Part shown: piece after piece, positions 7,224 through 16,503 of the stretch
Position numbering within the stretch: the stretch's first letter is position 1
Layout: every line of letters starts with the position of its first letter
Virus record (IMG/VR): IMGVR_UViG_3300023198_001644
Span: 1 to 38,876 of that record
DNA length: 38,876 bases
Reading direction: 5' to 3' (one strand)
Origin: a virus
The notes under the pieces: model-generated
What the model was told of the DNA's origin: nothing
The model's database searches: none
The model's input: only the letters and a program-made list of their open reading frames with translations
Program-made: the position numbers and the translations under genes

Positions 7224-9512
7224 TTACCCGGCCGCTTCGAAAATTCCCTGTTTACCGATACGGATGATGAATCTCTCGATGGTATCGGCGAGTCTCAGTT
7301 TCACTTCGGCGATCATATCACCCGCCGCTCGAACTGCGTCGGTGTTGAGCTCCTCATCGAGCTTAATGACCGCCGCTTCGTCAAAGGTGTCGCCCCGAAT
7401 CGCCCGTTTCGGCAACCACTCGGGAATGAAGAAGCTCTTCAAAGCTGCTAGCGCAAGCTTCTCGTTTTCCTTGTCGTTGATCATAAACACGATCCAATCG
7501 AAGGACTCTTGTAGAACATGTTCGTAGTAGGACATCTGCTCTCGTTGGTGTTTCCATTTCCATGTCGGGTCTGTATTGAGCGTACGATCTCCCCAGATGA
7601 TGAAGTTCCCCTTGCTCTTCTTGATGACCGCGATTCCGACCGGGTTCAACATTTCCTCGTTCAGTATCGCGTCTGCTGTCGGTATGTCCAACAACCGAGG
7701 CAGTTTGGCGTCGATACCGGCCTGGGCCTTATGGTAGCCGTTGTAGTCGGCGGCGATGCGCGCTTCGCGACCGTGAATCATCCCGGTCGCCGGAATGGTT
7801 TTCGTCTTGCCGTCAGAACTCGCCGGGTCAGGAACGTCGCCGTAACTCGGGAAGGCCACCACGGCGAAATCGGAACGCCCCAGCGTGTCGTTGATCTGCG
7901 CGATGGCGCCGTCTTCCGTCACGACGTTCGAAGGAATTTCGTAACGGTACTGATGATTCTTGGCTTCCGCGTACGCCACGCCCGCTTTCTGAACCGCAGT
8001 CGAAGTGATTCCCGGCGTCGCGAACTTCACCAACCCCATGTTCTTCCCGAAGATTCGGTTGAACGGCGAACTTCCGACGTCCCAAGCTTGCTGCGTGAAG
8101 TCGGTGTCGACGATGTCGGCGTGACCGTCCCGTCCGCCGGCCATTTCCAATGGAGCGACGATCATGAATTCGTCGCCGGGCGCGCCGTCAACCGTCATAT
8201 CCGAACCGTCCGCAACAGTCACGCTGTCGTGGTCGTTGTCGACGATTCGGAAACGGGTCGATTTCGCGTTCGCCTTGTCCGGGTAACAATACCCGCCGAT
8301 GAGCGCGTCCGCAACGAATGGCTTGTAGTTGATGACGAGGGTGTCGGCGGCGACCAGCGGCGTGGTGCCCGCAGTTATGGTGAATTCCGGCGTCCACTTA
8401 TTACTGGGAACGTAAGTCGTACCCAAAGCGATCGTTGCGCCCAAATCGCCGAACTTGTCGCTGGCGACCGTTCCCGTGATCGGGTCGGTCATCGTGACGG
8501 TGATTTTCTGCGCGACCATATCGTCATCGGTAGCATCGAAAGCGAATGTTGGATCGCCGGCGCCAACGGGCGAGTTGATCGTGAAATCGTGAATTATCGC
8601 GGTGAGGACCGTTGCCGTCGCGGTATCGATGATACCGTAATGGTTCGCAGGTCGAACCGCCGGAACGTGAGCGCCCGTCCAAAGGTCCGTTGCGGTGACT
8701 TCGTCGTTCCCGCCGTCGTTGTTGATTACGTCGACCCAATACCGTCCGCTGGCTGGGGCCGTGCTCAGGTTGCCGTACTTCTTGACGAAGTTGCCGTCAA
8801 CGAAAACGGTCATCGCGAATTCGGTGGTGGGGTTTTCTTCCCCGTCTTCGAACATGATGCTGAGCGCCTTTTCGTCGTTCTCTACCACGAGGTAATAACG
8901 CAAGCTGCTTCCGCTGAGGCCGTTGTAGTCGTCCAGCATCGTTTGGTCGGCGGCGACCGTGACGACACCTGCGTCGTCGTTTCCGACGATGGGATAGCGC
9001 GTGTTCGGGACATCTTCCAATTCGATGTAACCGCCGACCCATTCATCAGTCTGCATCGCCGTCCCCGTATCGAGAGTGATGTTGGTAAGGTCCGTGATAA
9101 GCGCCATCTCGTCCGTCAAGCGGTTTTCTTTCCCGCCCCAACGCCCGCCGTTCTTGGCTTGCAACGTTCCCATCGGGGTAAGAAGCGAACCCATGCGAGC
9201 GTACAACGTCATCGATGCCTGTTGCTCGTTTCCGTCGGTGACGCGAATCAACATGAGGCCGCCGGCGCCTGCTGCTAGGCCGTAATAGTCCGAAGCGCAA
9301 TCGGGAAGCATGGAATCGTCGATGAGTCCGCCGCACTTCTTCTCGAAGACTTTCTTGTTTTGCGCGTTGATGAGTTCGCCAACCGGTCCCTTTTCTAACA
9401 ACCCGGCGTATCCGGCCCAACCGAGCGCGCCCGGTTCGATTGCTTTCTCGCCTTCCAACTCGATAACCGCGACGCCTGCGCCCCTTGTCGGGCCGTATCG
9501 TTTCTGTGCCAT
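7224..9512 (-). CDS. Contractile tail sheath protein
   Basis: 762 residues. The N-terminus shows the conserved sheath opening: GVAVIELEGEKAIEPG, GYAGLLEKGPVGE, VFEKKCGG and SDYYGLAAGAGGLMLIRV. The C-terminal sheath core is equally clear: NPVGIAVIKKSKGNFIIWGD, the RTLNTDPTWKW arm, the VLQESFDWIVFMIND stretch, and a final helical EVKLRLADTIERFIIRIG. Between them lie several hundred residues of beta-rich, Thr/Asp-rich insert, making it longer than most sheaths, so surface-exposed Ig-like domains are likely. ATG at 9512 is preceded by AAAGGAGAAA. It forms the contracting outer tail layer. Confidence 0.93.
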   Translation of the reverse strand: MAQKRYGPTRGAGVAVIELEGEKAIEPGALGWAGYAGLLEKGPVGELINAQNKKVFEKKCGGLIDDSMLPDCASDYYGLAAGAGGLMLIRVTDGNEQQASMTLYARMGSLLTPMGTLQAKNGGRWGGKENRLTDEMALITDLTNITLDTGTAMQTDEWVGGYIELEDVPNTRYPIVGNDDAGVVTVAADQTMLDDYNGLSGSSLRYYLVVENDEKALSIMFEDGEENPTTEFAMTVFVDGNFVKKYGNLSTAPASGRYWVDVINNDGGNDEVTATDLWTGAHVPAVRPANHYGIIDTATATVLTAIIHDFTINSPVGAGDPTFAFDATDDDMVAQKITVTMTDPITGTVASDKFGDLGATIALGTTYVPSNKWTPEFTITAGTTPLVAADTLVINYKPFVADALIGGYCYPDKANAKSTRFRIVDNDHDSVTVADGSDMTVDGAPGDEFMIVAPLEMAGGRDGHADIVDTDFTQQAWDVGSSPFNRIFGKNMGLVKFATPGITSTAVQKAGVAYAEAKNHQYRYEIPSNVVTEDGAIAQINDTLGRSDFAVVAFPSYGDVPDPASSDGKTKTIPATGMIHGREARIAADYNGYHKAQAGIDAKLPRLLDIPTADAILNEEMLNPVGIAVIKKSKGNFIIWGDRTLNTDPTWKWKHQREQMSYYEHVLQESFDWIVFMINDKENEKLALAALKSFFIPEWLPKRAIRGDTFDEAAVIKLDEELNTDAVRAAGDMIAEVKLRLADTIERFIIRIGKQGIFEAAG

Positions 9513-9533
9513 GGGTCATTTCTCCTTTAGTCT

Positions 9534-10781
9534 CTATACGGTCACGTTCATGTCGCCCGCAATTTTGAAGTTTCTAACGGCGAATACATCCACCGCGCCT
9601 CGTTCATAATATAACGTACCTACTAGGCGAAACCGAAGTTTTCCAGCATGTATCCCATTACCGCTTACCCCCGTTTGACCGTCATATTCATCCACTAACC
9701 ATAATCTGAATTTCTCATCGATACCCCATGACGTTAACGTGGGATTATTCGCAAAAAATCTTTTCAGTTCGTCTGCCGCCCGCGCTTGATCTCTTGCGCT
9801 ATCTGTGACGACGCTCAAAGTCACTTCCATATCGCTTCTATCGGGCGGCAGCACTTTCACCCCTTCGCCGGTATCCTTGTTTGTTACGGAATCGCTTCTG
9901 GACAATTCGGTGGTGTTGATGAGATTTACATTACTCAGGATCAGCGATGGAACTTTATCCACTTCGTGGTATTCCAATCCGGTTGTAACGGCAACTTCCG
10001 GTTCGTATGTGAATTTTATCCAAACGATTTTTCCCGTGTCAACGGACGACGATAGCGTTATCACTTGATTTACATCGTCGTATGACTGCAACAAATCAAC
10101 AAAGTGATCCGGATCGTCGGTGTGGTCGTATACAGAATCGATGTCTATTATGTTATACGGCGTCTCCAACGGGAAATCGTTTATCAAATCTATGGTCGTT
10201 GTAGCCGAATCAAGCGTGATCGGATAATCCGTAATCGGACGAACTTGCGCTTTCAGTTGTCGCACTATCGTACGATACAAATAATCGTCTTGGTGCGATA
10301 CGTTAGACGAGTACAAAATCTTTACAGCTTTAACTATCGGCGTTTGCGTTTCATCGGTCGTGTATAAATTTATGACGACGCCAAGCATCTTTGAAGTTAC
10401 AGGGAACGTCGAAATGTTGTTTGCGATTTCGGCTTCGGTATTCCAATTGACAGTATCAACCACCCACGTCGAACCGTTGTGCCAATATTCATCCGTCCCG
10501 TCATGTAGTCGAAAATTAACACCAGTTACGATTGTAATGTATTCGTCCGCATCGCGTCCGTTCTCAACTACACACTCGAACCCCAACCATTGTTTAATGC
10601 TATTCGGGTTTGCCGCCCAAGTCTTCGCGTACAAATCGGCGGCTGTTGGGTAAACGCTCGCCGTCTCGACAAGTTTCAAATAGTGATCCTTAGCGTCCAA
10701 CCTAACGTTGGTTCCGAATTCCATATCCCCGCGAACATCGTTCGTGAAGTTGAAACGCTTTATAAGCTTCTTCAGCCTCAT
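9534..10781 (-). CDS. Neck/tail structural protein of unknown family
   Basis: 415 residues, not recognised. Mostly beta, with acidic, aromatic segments (DGTDEYWHNGSTWVVDTVNW; YNIIDIDSVYDHTDDPD) and a segment VITLSSSVDTGKIVWIKFTY that resembles the beta insert of the sheath and capsid proteins. The C-terminal 100 residues (DQARAADELKRFFANNPTL, KLRFRLVGTLYYERG) could be an adaptor or tail-terminator-like domain. ATG at 10781 overlaps the stop of the tail completion gene (ATGA). Its place between tail completion protein and sheath suggests a neck or tail-terminator role. This is inference from order only. Confidence 0.6.
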   Translation of the reverse strand: MRLKKLIKRFNFTNDVRGDMEFGTNVRLDAKDHYLKLVETASVYPTAADLYAKTWAANPNSIKQWLGFECVVENGRDADEYITIVTGVNFRLHDGTDEYWHNGSTWVVDTVNWNTEAEIANNISTFPVTSKMLGVVINLYTTDETQTPIVKAVKILYSSNVSHQDDYLYRTIVRQLKAQVRPITDYPITLDSATTTIDLINDFPLETPYNIIDIDSVYDHTDDPDHFVDLLQSYDDVNQVITLSSSVDTGKIVWIKFTYEPEVAVTTGLEYHEVDKVPSLILSNVNLINTTELSRSDSVTNKDTGEGVKVLPPDRSDMEVTLSVVTDSARDQARAADELKRFFANNPTLTSWGIDEKFRLWLVDEYDGQTGVSGNGIHAGKLRFRLVGTLYYERGAVDVFAVRNFKIAGDMNVTV

Positions 10782-11401
10782 GACTGTCTCATTTCTTTAA
10801 ACGCCGTTGCCAGTGCTCCGTCCCATAATCGAGATGCGATTTTCTGTAATTCGCCTTTGTTCCAAACGTTTTTTATAAACGGTCTGGACGTCATGGTTAT
10901 AACCGTCGTGCTCGCTTTCAATGGGTACCATCCTCCGGGCATTTTATCCCAAAGCTCTTTGGCTCTCCCTACCAAGTCTACAGACGGCCGCTGCCCCTTT
11001 AACCACAAGACGTAAAACAACCCTCGCATCTTCTTAGTGACTTTAATCGACACGCCTTCATGTATTGTAAGAGCTATGTCGTAATCGTCGTCAGTTTGTA
11101 ACACGCCGATGAATACAGTGAAATCATTTACGACCTTCGATGTTATTGCTTTGAAAAGCGGCGCGCCCGGCCTGTCGCCTTTCAAAGGTTCATTCTTCCC
11201 GCCCTTCAAAGCAACTGTAAGCGGCCGATTCGGTTCGTAATTGCCACTGGATATTTCGTCTCTGATAAGAGCTTCCCCCTTTTTGCCGATTAACATCGTG
11301 GCGCGCTTGATATGTTTACGCACCGTAGGACCGCTTCTAACCAAAGCTTTCTCAAGCCGCTTCCAGTCCTTGGAGAGTTTTATTTTCGTTGCTCCCGGCA
11401 C
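10778..11401 (-). CDS. Tail completion/virion morphogenesis protein (P2 gpS / Mu gpG-like)
   Basis: 207 residues with GTG start. Features of the phage virion morphogenesis family (PF05069-type): a helical, basic N-terminus (DWKRLEKALVRSGPTVRKHI), a central RPLTVALKGGKNEPLKGD turn followed by APLFKAITSKVVNDFTVFIGV, and the motif TSRPFIKNVW before a C-terminal helix. In P2 and Mu relatives it acts at the tail-head junction. It lies between the connector pair and the sheath, as expected. The family match is by pattern and context. Confidence 0.65.
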   Translation of the reverse strand: MPGATKIKLSKDWKRLEKALVRSGPTVRKHIKRATMLIGKKGEALIRDEISSGNYEPNRPLTVALKGGKNEPLKGDRPGAPLFKAITSKVVNDFTVFIGVLQTDDDYDIALTIHEGVSIKVTKKMRGLFYVLWLKGQRPSVDLVGRAKELWDKMPGGWYPLKASTTVITMTSRPFIKNVWNKGELQKIASRLWDGALATAFKEMRQS

Positions 11402-11404
11402 GGT

Positions 11405-11806
11405 CTAGGTATCCCTCGATGGCGCTCTGTCGCTGAAGTACACCTTTACCATCGTCGAACCGCCTTGGTCCGTGTAGTGTCCACAGGGCTTCGTCGCGAT
11501 GATGTACAATTTCACGTCTTGCCAACCGATTTTTTTTATCTCGTCTTGCCGTTTCGGCACGACGCTTTTCGAATTCAAATCCACCCACCTAAATAGAATG
11601 TAACCGCTGGCGCTCAACTTTGTTCCGCCTGGACCTATAACTACATCATCTTTCAGGTCCCAAGATACTTGCCCCATCACCGTTTCGGTCGAAGCGCGGG
11701 CGGCTTGTTTTATCGGCTCTCTCGTATCCTCGTCATATATCGTTTCACCGGCGATCCATTGCGATATTATGATTTTGACCGGATGTAGGAGATTGGGAAG
11801 TACCAT
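11405..11806 (-). CDS. Neck protein (head-tail joining, putative)
   Basis: 133 residues. The open frame extends upstream to 11980 inside the connector gene, but ATG 11806 has TAGGAGCGACG directly before it and follows the connector stop at 11815, so it is the real start. Beta-rich with a TMVKVYFSD C-terminal strand. It lies between the head-tail connector and tail completion protein, where head-closure or stopper proteins usually lie. No family recognised. Role inferred from order. Confidence 0.6.
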   Translation of the reverse strand: MVLPNLLHPVKIIISQWIAGETIYDEDTREPIKQAARASTETVMGQVSWDLKDDVVIGPGGTKLSASGYILFRWVDLNSKSVVPKRQDEIKKIGWQDVKLYIIATKPCGHYTDQGGSTMVKVYFSDRAPSRDT

Positions 11807-11814
11807 CGTCGCTC

Positions 11815-12924
11815 CTATTTGTAAGACCAATGCGCCGGAGTCGCCAACCCGATAGGCGCCCGAAACATCTTGATGATCTCGATTATCTCTTGATCGTCGG
11901 TGATTCCTGTCATATACGGCGAACGCTTCGAGACTTCCGCGCCCGACTGCGCATACTTCCTCTTGTGGCTGTCGGTCCATTCTTCCATTATCGTGCCGAT
12001 TATCGGCGGCGGCGGCGTGGGCGACGAACCAGGGTCTTCCACATACACCGGTTTCGTCAATTTCTCTATCACCAATTTTAACAACGCTCGCTGGATTGGT
12101 TTGGGAACCGTCATATCTTCTTCGACATAACCGAACACGCCCTTGATTTCGTGATTCTGTCTTCCCTTTCGAAAGCGCATATCCCCGGCTTGAATCGGCG
12201 CCGAAAAAATATCGCGATTATTACAAGAGCGAATCAGCTTGATGCGCGGATTTCTACGGTCATCGGGATATGTAATCCCGTTGTACGCTCTGTACATTGT
12301 GGTTTCGAGAGCGTTAACGTCGTTATTCAGTTTTACGTATTCTATGCTTATGATCGGAACGCCGAAATGAATTGTATCGGAATCGGTACCATCCAAGCCA
12401 AGCACCAACGTTTTCGGAACGAACCATTGTCTACAAGCCCTATCAAGGATAGATTGCCACAACTCGATTGACGATTGAACTGCTGCGTCCGGATACGCCG
12501 TTATATCCGCGAGACCGGCGTCGCGAACGTCCTGGACCGTTATGTAAGTGTCTACGGTCGAACCGGCCGATTGCACTAACACTTCGAAGTCTTCCGCTGC
12601 TTGCTGATACGGCGCTCCGGAGCTTATTTTCCATCGCCAAAAAATCCGATGCGTTCCGACGGTTGCCGAGATTGGCGGCGTATACCCGTTACCTGCCGTA
12701 TTGTCGTACGCATAGTAGGACCCAGGACTGAAGTTCCCCGGCGCGATAGTAACACCCTCCCAATCGCCTGGTGTAGACGGGAACACTTGAGTCCCTGGAA
12801 GCCCGCCGGTGATATCGAATATTTGGAATCCAACCTCGTAAGCGTCCGTGAGAACGCCGTTTACAGTTATGAACCAATTCAATATCGAAGTGGTGTTTTC
12901 TTGTTCTCTCGCTAAAGCGGGCAT
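11815..12924 (-). CDS. Head-tail connector protein with N-terminal Ig-like domain
   Basis: 369 residues. Residues 1-115 look like an Ig-like beta domain (VNGVLTDAYEVGFQIFDI, TVGTHRIFWRWKI). From about 125, YITVQDVRDAGLADITAYPD, AAVQSSIELWQSILDRACRQ and then LDGTDSDTIHFGVPIISIEY follow the pattern of gp6/gp15-type connectors: an alpha helix, an ELWQ..LDRAC helix and a beta edge strand. A Pro-rich linker (SSPTPPPPIIG) precedes the C-terminal helices. GGAG lies before ATG 12924. It should form the ring under the portal. The family is inferred by pattern; the extra domain may be displayed on the virion. Confidence 0.65.
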   Translation of the reverse strand: MPALAREQENTTSILNWFITVNGVLTDAYEVGFQIFDITGGLPGTQVFPSTPGDWEGVTIAPGNFSPGSYYAYDNTAGNGYTPPISATVGTHRIFWRWKISSGAPYQQAAEDFEVLVQSAGSTVDTYITVQDVRDAGLADITAYPDAAVQSSIELWQSILDRACRQWFVPKTLVLGLDGTDSDTIHFGVPIISIEYVKLNNDVNALETTMYRAYNGITYPDDRRNPRIKLIRSCNNRDIFSAPIQAGDMRFRKGRQNHEIKGVFGYVEEDMTVPKPIQRALLKLVIEKLTKPVYVEDPGSSPTPPPPIIGTIMEEWTDSHKRKYAQSGAEVSKRSPYMTGITDDQEIIEIIKMFRAPIGLATPAHWSYK

Positions 12925-12933
12925 AGTTGCTCC

Positions 12934-13419
12934 TTACAGGACACCCATCCAAAAGCTCTTATGTGTCTCTTTCCAACCGCCGAATATTTCCGGTTCTCCC
13001 AGAGCCTTCTTCGTCTTGTGACTGCCGCTACACCCTTTCTCTTCGTCTTCGTCTTCCATTTCCTCTTTCTTCTTCGCCTTGGCGACAGTCATTCCGGGCT
13101 TGGGTTTGAAAGAGGTGACGCGTTCAACTTCCACGGTATCGCCGAATTCGAATTTGCCCAACTTGTCGCGCGTGTACGCGAAGGCGTAATACTTCGACAC
13201 GTCTTCGCTTTTGTACGCCGACATGACGACTTTATCGCCGAACGCTTCGACCATCCACGCGCCGCCGCTCCCTTTCGCGACATTGAGCTTTTTCATAACG
13301 TGCTCTCTGGCTGCTCCGGAAAGGCGTTGGGTAAACATCCCCAGCGATTCTCCCGTGCCCAACGTAACTGCCGCCTTGTGAACTATAACATCCATCGTTG
13401 TCGTTTCTTTTTTGCTCAT
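12934..13419 (-). CDS. Neck-region protein with C-terminal KSFWxGVL tag
   Basis: 161 residues, not recognised. A compact beta-rich N-terminal domain (residues 10-105, e.g. GAWMVEAFGDKVVMSAYKS and KFEFGDTVEVERV) is followed by a charged Lys/Glu/Asp linker with one Cys. It ends in HKSFWMGVL. The same end occurs on the scaffold protein encoded at 20508-21374 (EKSFWSGIL), and the two genes' final 26 bases differ at only four positions. AAGGAG precedes ATG 13419. It may be a head-assembly component that docks on the same partner as the scaffold. Confidence 0.65.
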   Translation of the reverse strand: MSKKETTTMDVIVHKAAVTLGTGESLGMFTQRLSGAAREHVMKKLNVAKGSGGAWMVEAFGDKVVMSAYKSEDVSKYYAFAYTRDKLGKFEFGDTVEVERVTSFKPKPGMTVAKAKKKEEMEDEDEEKGCSGSHKTKKALGEPEIFGGWKETHKSFWMGVL

Positions 13420-13429
13420 TTCGTACTCC

Positions 13430-13717
13430 TTATGGATACGCGTTATTCGGATGGAAGGGCGAACCGACCACGCCCTCCAATTCTATTATTTCTCGATAAA
13501 AGGCTTGTAATGTGTCTCCTACTTGCGGTGCGATATCAGTCGTTATGGTTATCGGCGGAGTTTCAACCCAACCTTGTAATTCATCCCCGGGCTCAGCAAT
13601 TACTTGCCCATTCCATATCAATCGTAATGTACCGCCAACATATTCCGATGGGGTCGTAAACACTCTATTTACGCCATCCACATCGCCGTTCAACGATAAT
13701 ATACTTGAAGTCGTCAT
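13430..13717 (-). CDS. Small beta-rich virion protein
   Basis: 95 residues. The segment LNGDVDGVNRVFTTPSEYVG then GTLRLIWNGQ is a pattern seen in phage fibre/decoration modules, which carry a 'dG.N..FTTP' strand and a 'nG' turn. It ends TDIAPQVGDTLQAFYRE. ATG 13717 overlaps the stop of the upstream fibre-like gene (ATGA). A GTG three codons earlier lies inside that gene and is less likely. Probably a fibre-associated domain protein. No precise role can be given. Confidence 0.6.
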   Translation of the reverse strand: MTTSSILSLNGDVDGVNRVFTTPSEYVGGTLRLIWNGQVIAEPGDELQGWVETPPITITTDIAPQVGDTLQAFYREIIELEGVVGSPFHPNNAYP

Positions 13718-15549
13718 ACCAACCACGCTCCGCTTCTCTGTTTACGAAAATCGAGATAATCATTTCCGTCTTCAAGCGTTCGAAATCTAGCCAAGGGCGT
13801 ATTCACATACCCAGTAGACGTTTGCACTATCATCCCCCACAACGGTACGTATTCTACAAATGCCATCCCTGCTTTAGATAAAGCATTCAGCTCCGTTTTC
13901 ATTCCCTCCCTGGCTTGTCCCAAATTCGTATAAATATTTTGACCTTGTACGCCCATAATGTGTTTAGTTATATCAGTTGTAGAGAAATATAACATTATAA
14001 AGAAATCGTTATTGGGAGCTTCCACCAAATCCCAAATCGAACCGTTGAAATAATTGTAAGGCGGCCTAACGCCGGAGTAACCGGCCGTCCCATCGTATAT
14101 CAATGGAAAATTATCGGCTGATTTCTCTCTCCAATCGCCGCCGCCGTATCTATAAAATATGGGTATGTTGGCTGGGAACGAATACTCCGGTATCACTTTT
14201 ACCACATCTTCGTCCCCCATTTCTCCTACGGTCGAAGAAAACTGTATTGACGAATCCAAATCGCCGCTAGCATCCGTATTTATGTTTTCCACTTCCATTC
14301 CCGAATTATAAACAGCGCCCAACTTGTGTAAATGTAAATGAGTTTTCCCGGACATATGGTAACCATGTCGTTCATCAGCAAAAACAATAGCTTCTTGCGC
14401 CGATACAGACCAATATACGTAAGCAACGAAAGCATATCTTATTATCACGTCTGTTGAAATCGACGCAGCATCTTGTAAAACGCCGTTATCATCATAATAA
14501 ATAGCGTGCGTCCCCTCCACATCGCTTATTACAATATTTTCTGATGTTTCCTTTACAAAGCGTCTCCCCGATGTATAAAACCAAAAATTCGGTTGGCCGC
14601 CTTGCGGTTCGATAGTAAATGTACGCGTCGCATTTGAAAAAGATATATCGCCATCGGATAAACCGCCCTTGTTATCAACACCTCTATGAAATCCCGATGG
14701 ATCGTAATCATCTACGAGCCATTTCATTTCATATTTATCCCACGCGGGAACGGACGAATTATATTTCAGAAATTGATTGCTATCTAATGTAGAATTCCTT
14801 ACATTAACGTCATTCAAGTTTGCTAAATCTTGTATTATTCGCACGCGGACGCCAATTAACCCGTCATTAGGGTGGGAATACAGAACTATTCCGCACACGA
14901 CGCCAGGGTTAGGAGACGCCGGTTGTGTTGTTTGAAAACTGCCCGGCACGGTCTCTGAAACGTATAATATATCTCCATTGCCGTATGTCGAAGTATCAAC
15001 GTCGCGAACGGCTCCGAATGTAGTTACCAAACCAACTGTATTATTAGGAATATCGTGTGTTGCGACGCCGATTGTAAGTCTAGCATACGCCGATGACGCA
15101 TCGGCGAGAACAACTGTCGGGATGCTCCCTATTACACCCGCGTAACGCACCGATTGGCCGTTCAATATTGTGGCGCCGGTTGTATTTCTCGCCTTCATCA
15201 TCATCTCTTGGCCGACTTGAATTATAACGCCCGTTTGGTCGGTATAAACATCCAGGGTCCCGGCGTCGTCATTCCATTGCATCCTCCCGGGAACGTGAGA
15301 AGACGGATCGGATGGGGTTAGATCAAACCCCATGTGATTTATATTTTCAAAACTTGGATCGGACGTTGATATCAACGTCCAAACGTTTGGCGCGATGGAA
15401 TTAAGCATCCACAGCGAACCATCTTCTTGCCACGCGAATCCTCCGAGATCATAATCATCGAAATCAGTTGCTGCTTCCCGTTCGGCCGTATCCACATACG
15501 TCCAATTTATCGGCGGGTGACGCCGTTGTAATTCTCTGTGTCTTACCAT
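13714..15549 (-). CDS. Fibre-like virion protein
   Basis: 611 residues. Residues 85-260 match a module common in phage structural proteins: WNDDAGTLDVYTD, GATILNGQSVRYAG, VGLVTTFGAVRDVDTSTYGN, GDILYVSE and GLIGVRVRI. This module occurs in head fibre and tail fibre proteins. The C-terminal half is Tyr/Asp/Ser-rich, as in receptor-contact regions. ATG 15549 directly follows the upstream stop with GGAAG before it. A longer reading from 15576 has no ribosome site and overlaps the previous gene. It could be a host-contact fibre, but whether on head or tail is unclear. Confidence 0.7.
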   Translation of the reverse strand: MVRHRELQRRHPPINWTYVDTAEREAATDFDDYDLGGFAWQEDGSLWMLNSIAPNVWTLISTSDPSFENINHMGFDLTPSDPSSHVPGRMQWNDDAGTLDVYTDQTGVIIQVGQEMMMKARNTTGATILNGQSVRYAGVIGSIPTVVLADASSAYARLTIGVATHDIPNNTVGLVTTFGAVRDVDTSTYGNGDILYVSETVPGSFQTTQPASPNPGVVCGIVLYSHPNDGLIGVRVRIIQDLANLNDVNVRNSTLDSNQFLKYNSSVPAWDKYEMKWLVDDYDPSGFHRGVDNKGGLSDGDISFSNATRTFTIEPQGGQPNFWFYTSGRRFVKETSENIVISDVEGTHAIYYDDNGVLQDAASISTDVIIRYAFVAYVYWSVSAQEAIVFADERHGYHMSGKTHLHLHKLGAVYNSGMEVENINTDASGDLDSSIQFSSTVGEMGDEDVVKVIPEYSFPANIPIFYRYGGGDWREKSADNFPLIYDGTAGYSGVRPPYNYFNGSIWDLVEAPNNDFFIMLYFSTTDITKHIMGVQGQNIYTNLGQAREGMKTELNALSKAGMAFVEYVPLWGMIVQTSTGYVNTPLARFRTLEDGNDYLDFRKQRSGAWLV

Positions 15550-15550
15550 T

Positions 15551-15868
15551 TCAACTTCCAACCACGACGTTGCCATCCGATATTACAACAGTCGCTTCGT
15601 CCACTACGATGGTATCGGCATCGAAGTGATTAGAAGCAATTGATAGTAAATTTTTAAGCGACGCGGGCGATGCAAAAACAGTCGCTATATTGTCGTGCCA
15701 ATTCCCTTCGTCGTCGCCATGGATGATTCTTTTGATCTGACTTAAAAGTGCGTGTGATACTGTCTCTAACGATTCGGCGTTTTCAGAATCAACAATTGCA
15801 GCAGCATCCAACGTGTCATCGAAATCATCCAACGGATGTATCTGTATCAGCCTTTGTCTCGTAGTCAT
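15551..15868 (-). CDS. Small structural protein with LSQxKRIIxG motif
   Basis: 105 residues. It contains ETVSHALLSQIKRIIHGDDE followed by GNWHDNI, a phrase often found in phage virion proteins located beside fibre genes (pattern 'l.QLKRI..G...gNW.d'). The end is rich in Val and Asp. AAGGGAATTATAG precedes ATG 15868. It is immediately upstream of, and coupled to, the fibre-like gene. Probably an adaptor or short fibre segment; function inferred. Confidence 0.6.
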   Translation of the reverse strand: MTTRQRLIQIHPLDDFDDTLDAAAIVDSENAESLETVSHALLSQIKRIIHGDDEGNWHDNIATVFASPASLKNLLSIASNHFDADTIVVDEATVVISDGNVVVGS

Positions 15869-15970
15869 CTATAATTCCCTTATATATATTGCAGTTGTCT
15901 GGATTTTCGCTACAAAACTGTACCACGATAGCGATCCGCGTTCCTCCCCACTGAGCAGCTTATCCTCCAT
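15869..15970 (-). CDS. Possible 33-residue micro-protein
   Basis: ATG at 15970 opens 33 codons (ending SFVAKIQTTAIYIREL) that fill the 107-base gap between two virion genes. Its stop lies one base before the next ATG. The composition is protein-like with an aromatic and aliphatic helix. No clear ribosome site precedes it, though it follows the previous stop by only a few bases and could be coupled. It may equally be spacer DNA. Confidence 0.35.
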   Translation of the reverse strand: MEDKLLSGEERGSLSWYSFVAKIQTTAIYIREL

Positions 15971-15975
15971 TTACT

Positions 15976-16503
15976 TTAATCTTGCACGCAGTGAATGTGC
16001 GTACCGTTTGGGTTGCCGATAGTACAAAAATCAACCCGCGCATTATTCCACCCAGCACCCCAGGAAGCTACGGCACCACGCAAAGCAAGATGATTCACGT
16101 TAGTGTCTGCTGAGTTTGGATACCATACGTTACTGTAGATAGTCATTCCGCCTAAATCTCCAGGATCGGATTCGGAACTTGCCTCTCTATAAGTGGTTAT
16201 GTCGTCCTCTGTTGCGTCCCCGGTTGCTTCACGACCAAGCGCACGGCCTTTGGTTCCCGTGGCCGAACAGATCTCCGGATACCCAAACAAATTACAGGTT
16301 ATCACTGCATGAGTTTTGACAGCGACGTCAGTGGACAAAATACCAACCGCCTTACCTAGTGATACCGAATTGTCTTCAATGTCGATAACATCCCCGCTTA
16401 GGATAGCATCAATCAAAAAAGTGTCGTTGATCTCCTCCTCTGCTTCGCAAGCGAAAGAAAACATAAACACAAACACAAACATAAATAGGGTTAATTTTTT
16501 CAT
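15976..16503 (-). CDS. Secreted protein with signal peptide, virion operon
   Basis: 175 residues. A typical signal peptide opens it (MKKLTLFMFVFVFMFSFACEA), with a Cys at 19 that could be lipidated, though SFAC is a poor lipobox; a type I cut after CEA is also possible. The mature part has repeats of Asp/Ile-rich strands and ends NPNGTHIHCVQD, with a Cys pair that could form disulfides. ATG overlaps the stop of the upstream gene. A secreted protein among virion genes is odd. It may be a host-surface, superinfection-exclusion or fibre-processing factor. No family recognised. Confidence 0.6.
   Translation of the reverse strand: MKKLTLFMFVFVFMFSFACEAEEEINDTFLIDAILSGDVIDIEDNSVSLGKAVGILSTDVAVKTHAVITCNLFGYPEICSATGTKGRALGREATGDATEDDITTYREASSESDPGDLGGMTIYSNVWYPNSADTNVNHLALRGAVASWGAGWNNARVDFCTIGNPNGTHIHCVQD

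Noticed and set aside
7518-9278. Long plus-strand open frame of 586 codons
   Set aside because: It is antisense to the sheath gene and is an artefact of its codon pattern. It has many Arg/Val runs and no ribosome site.
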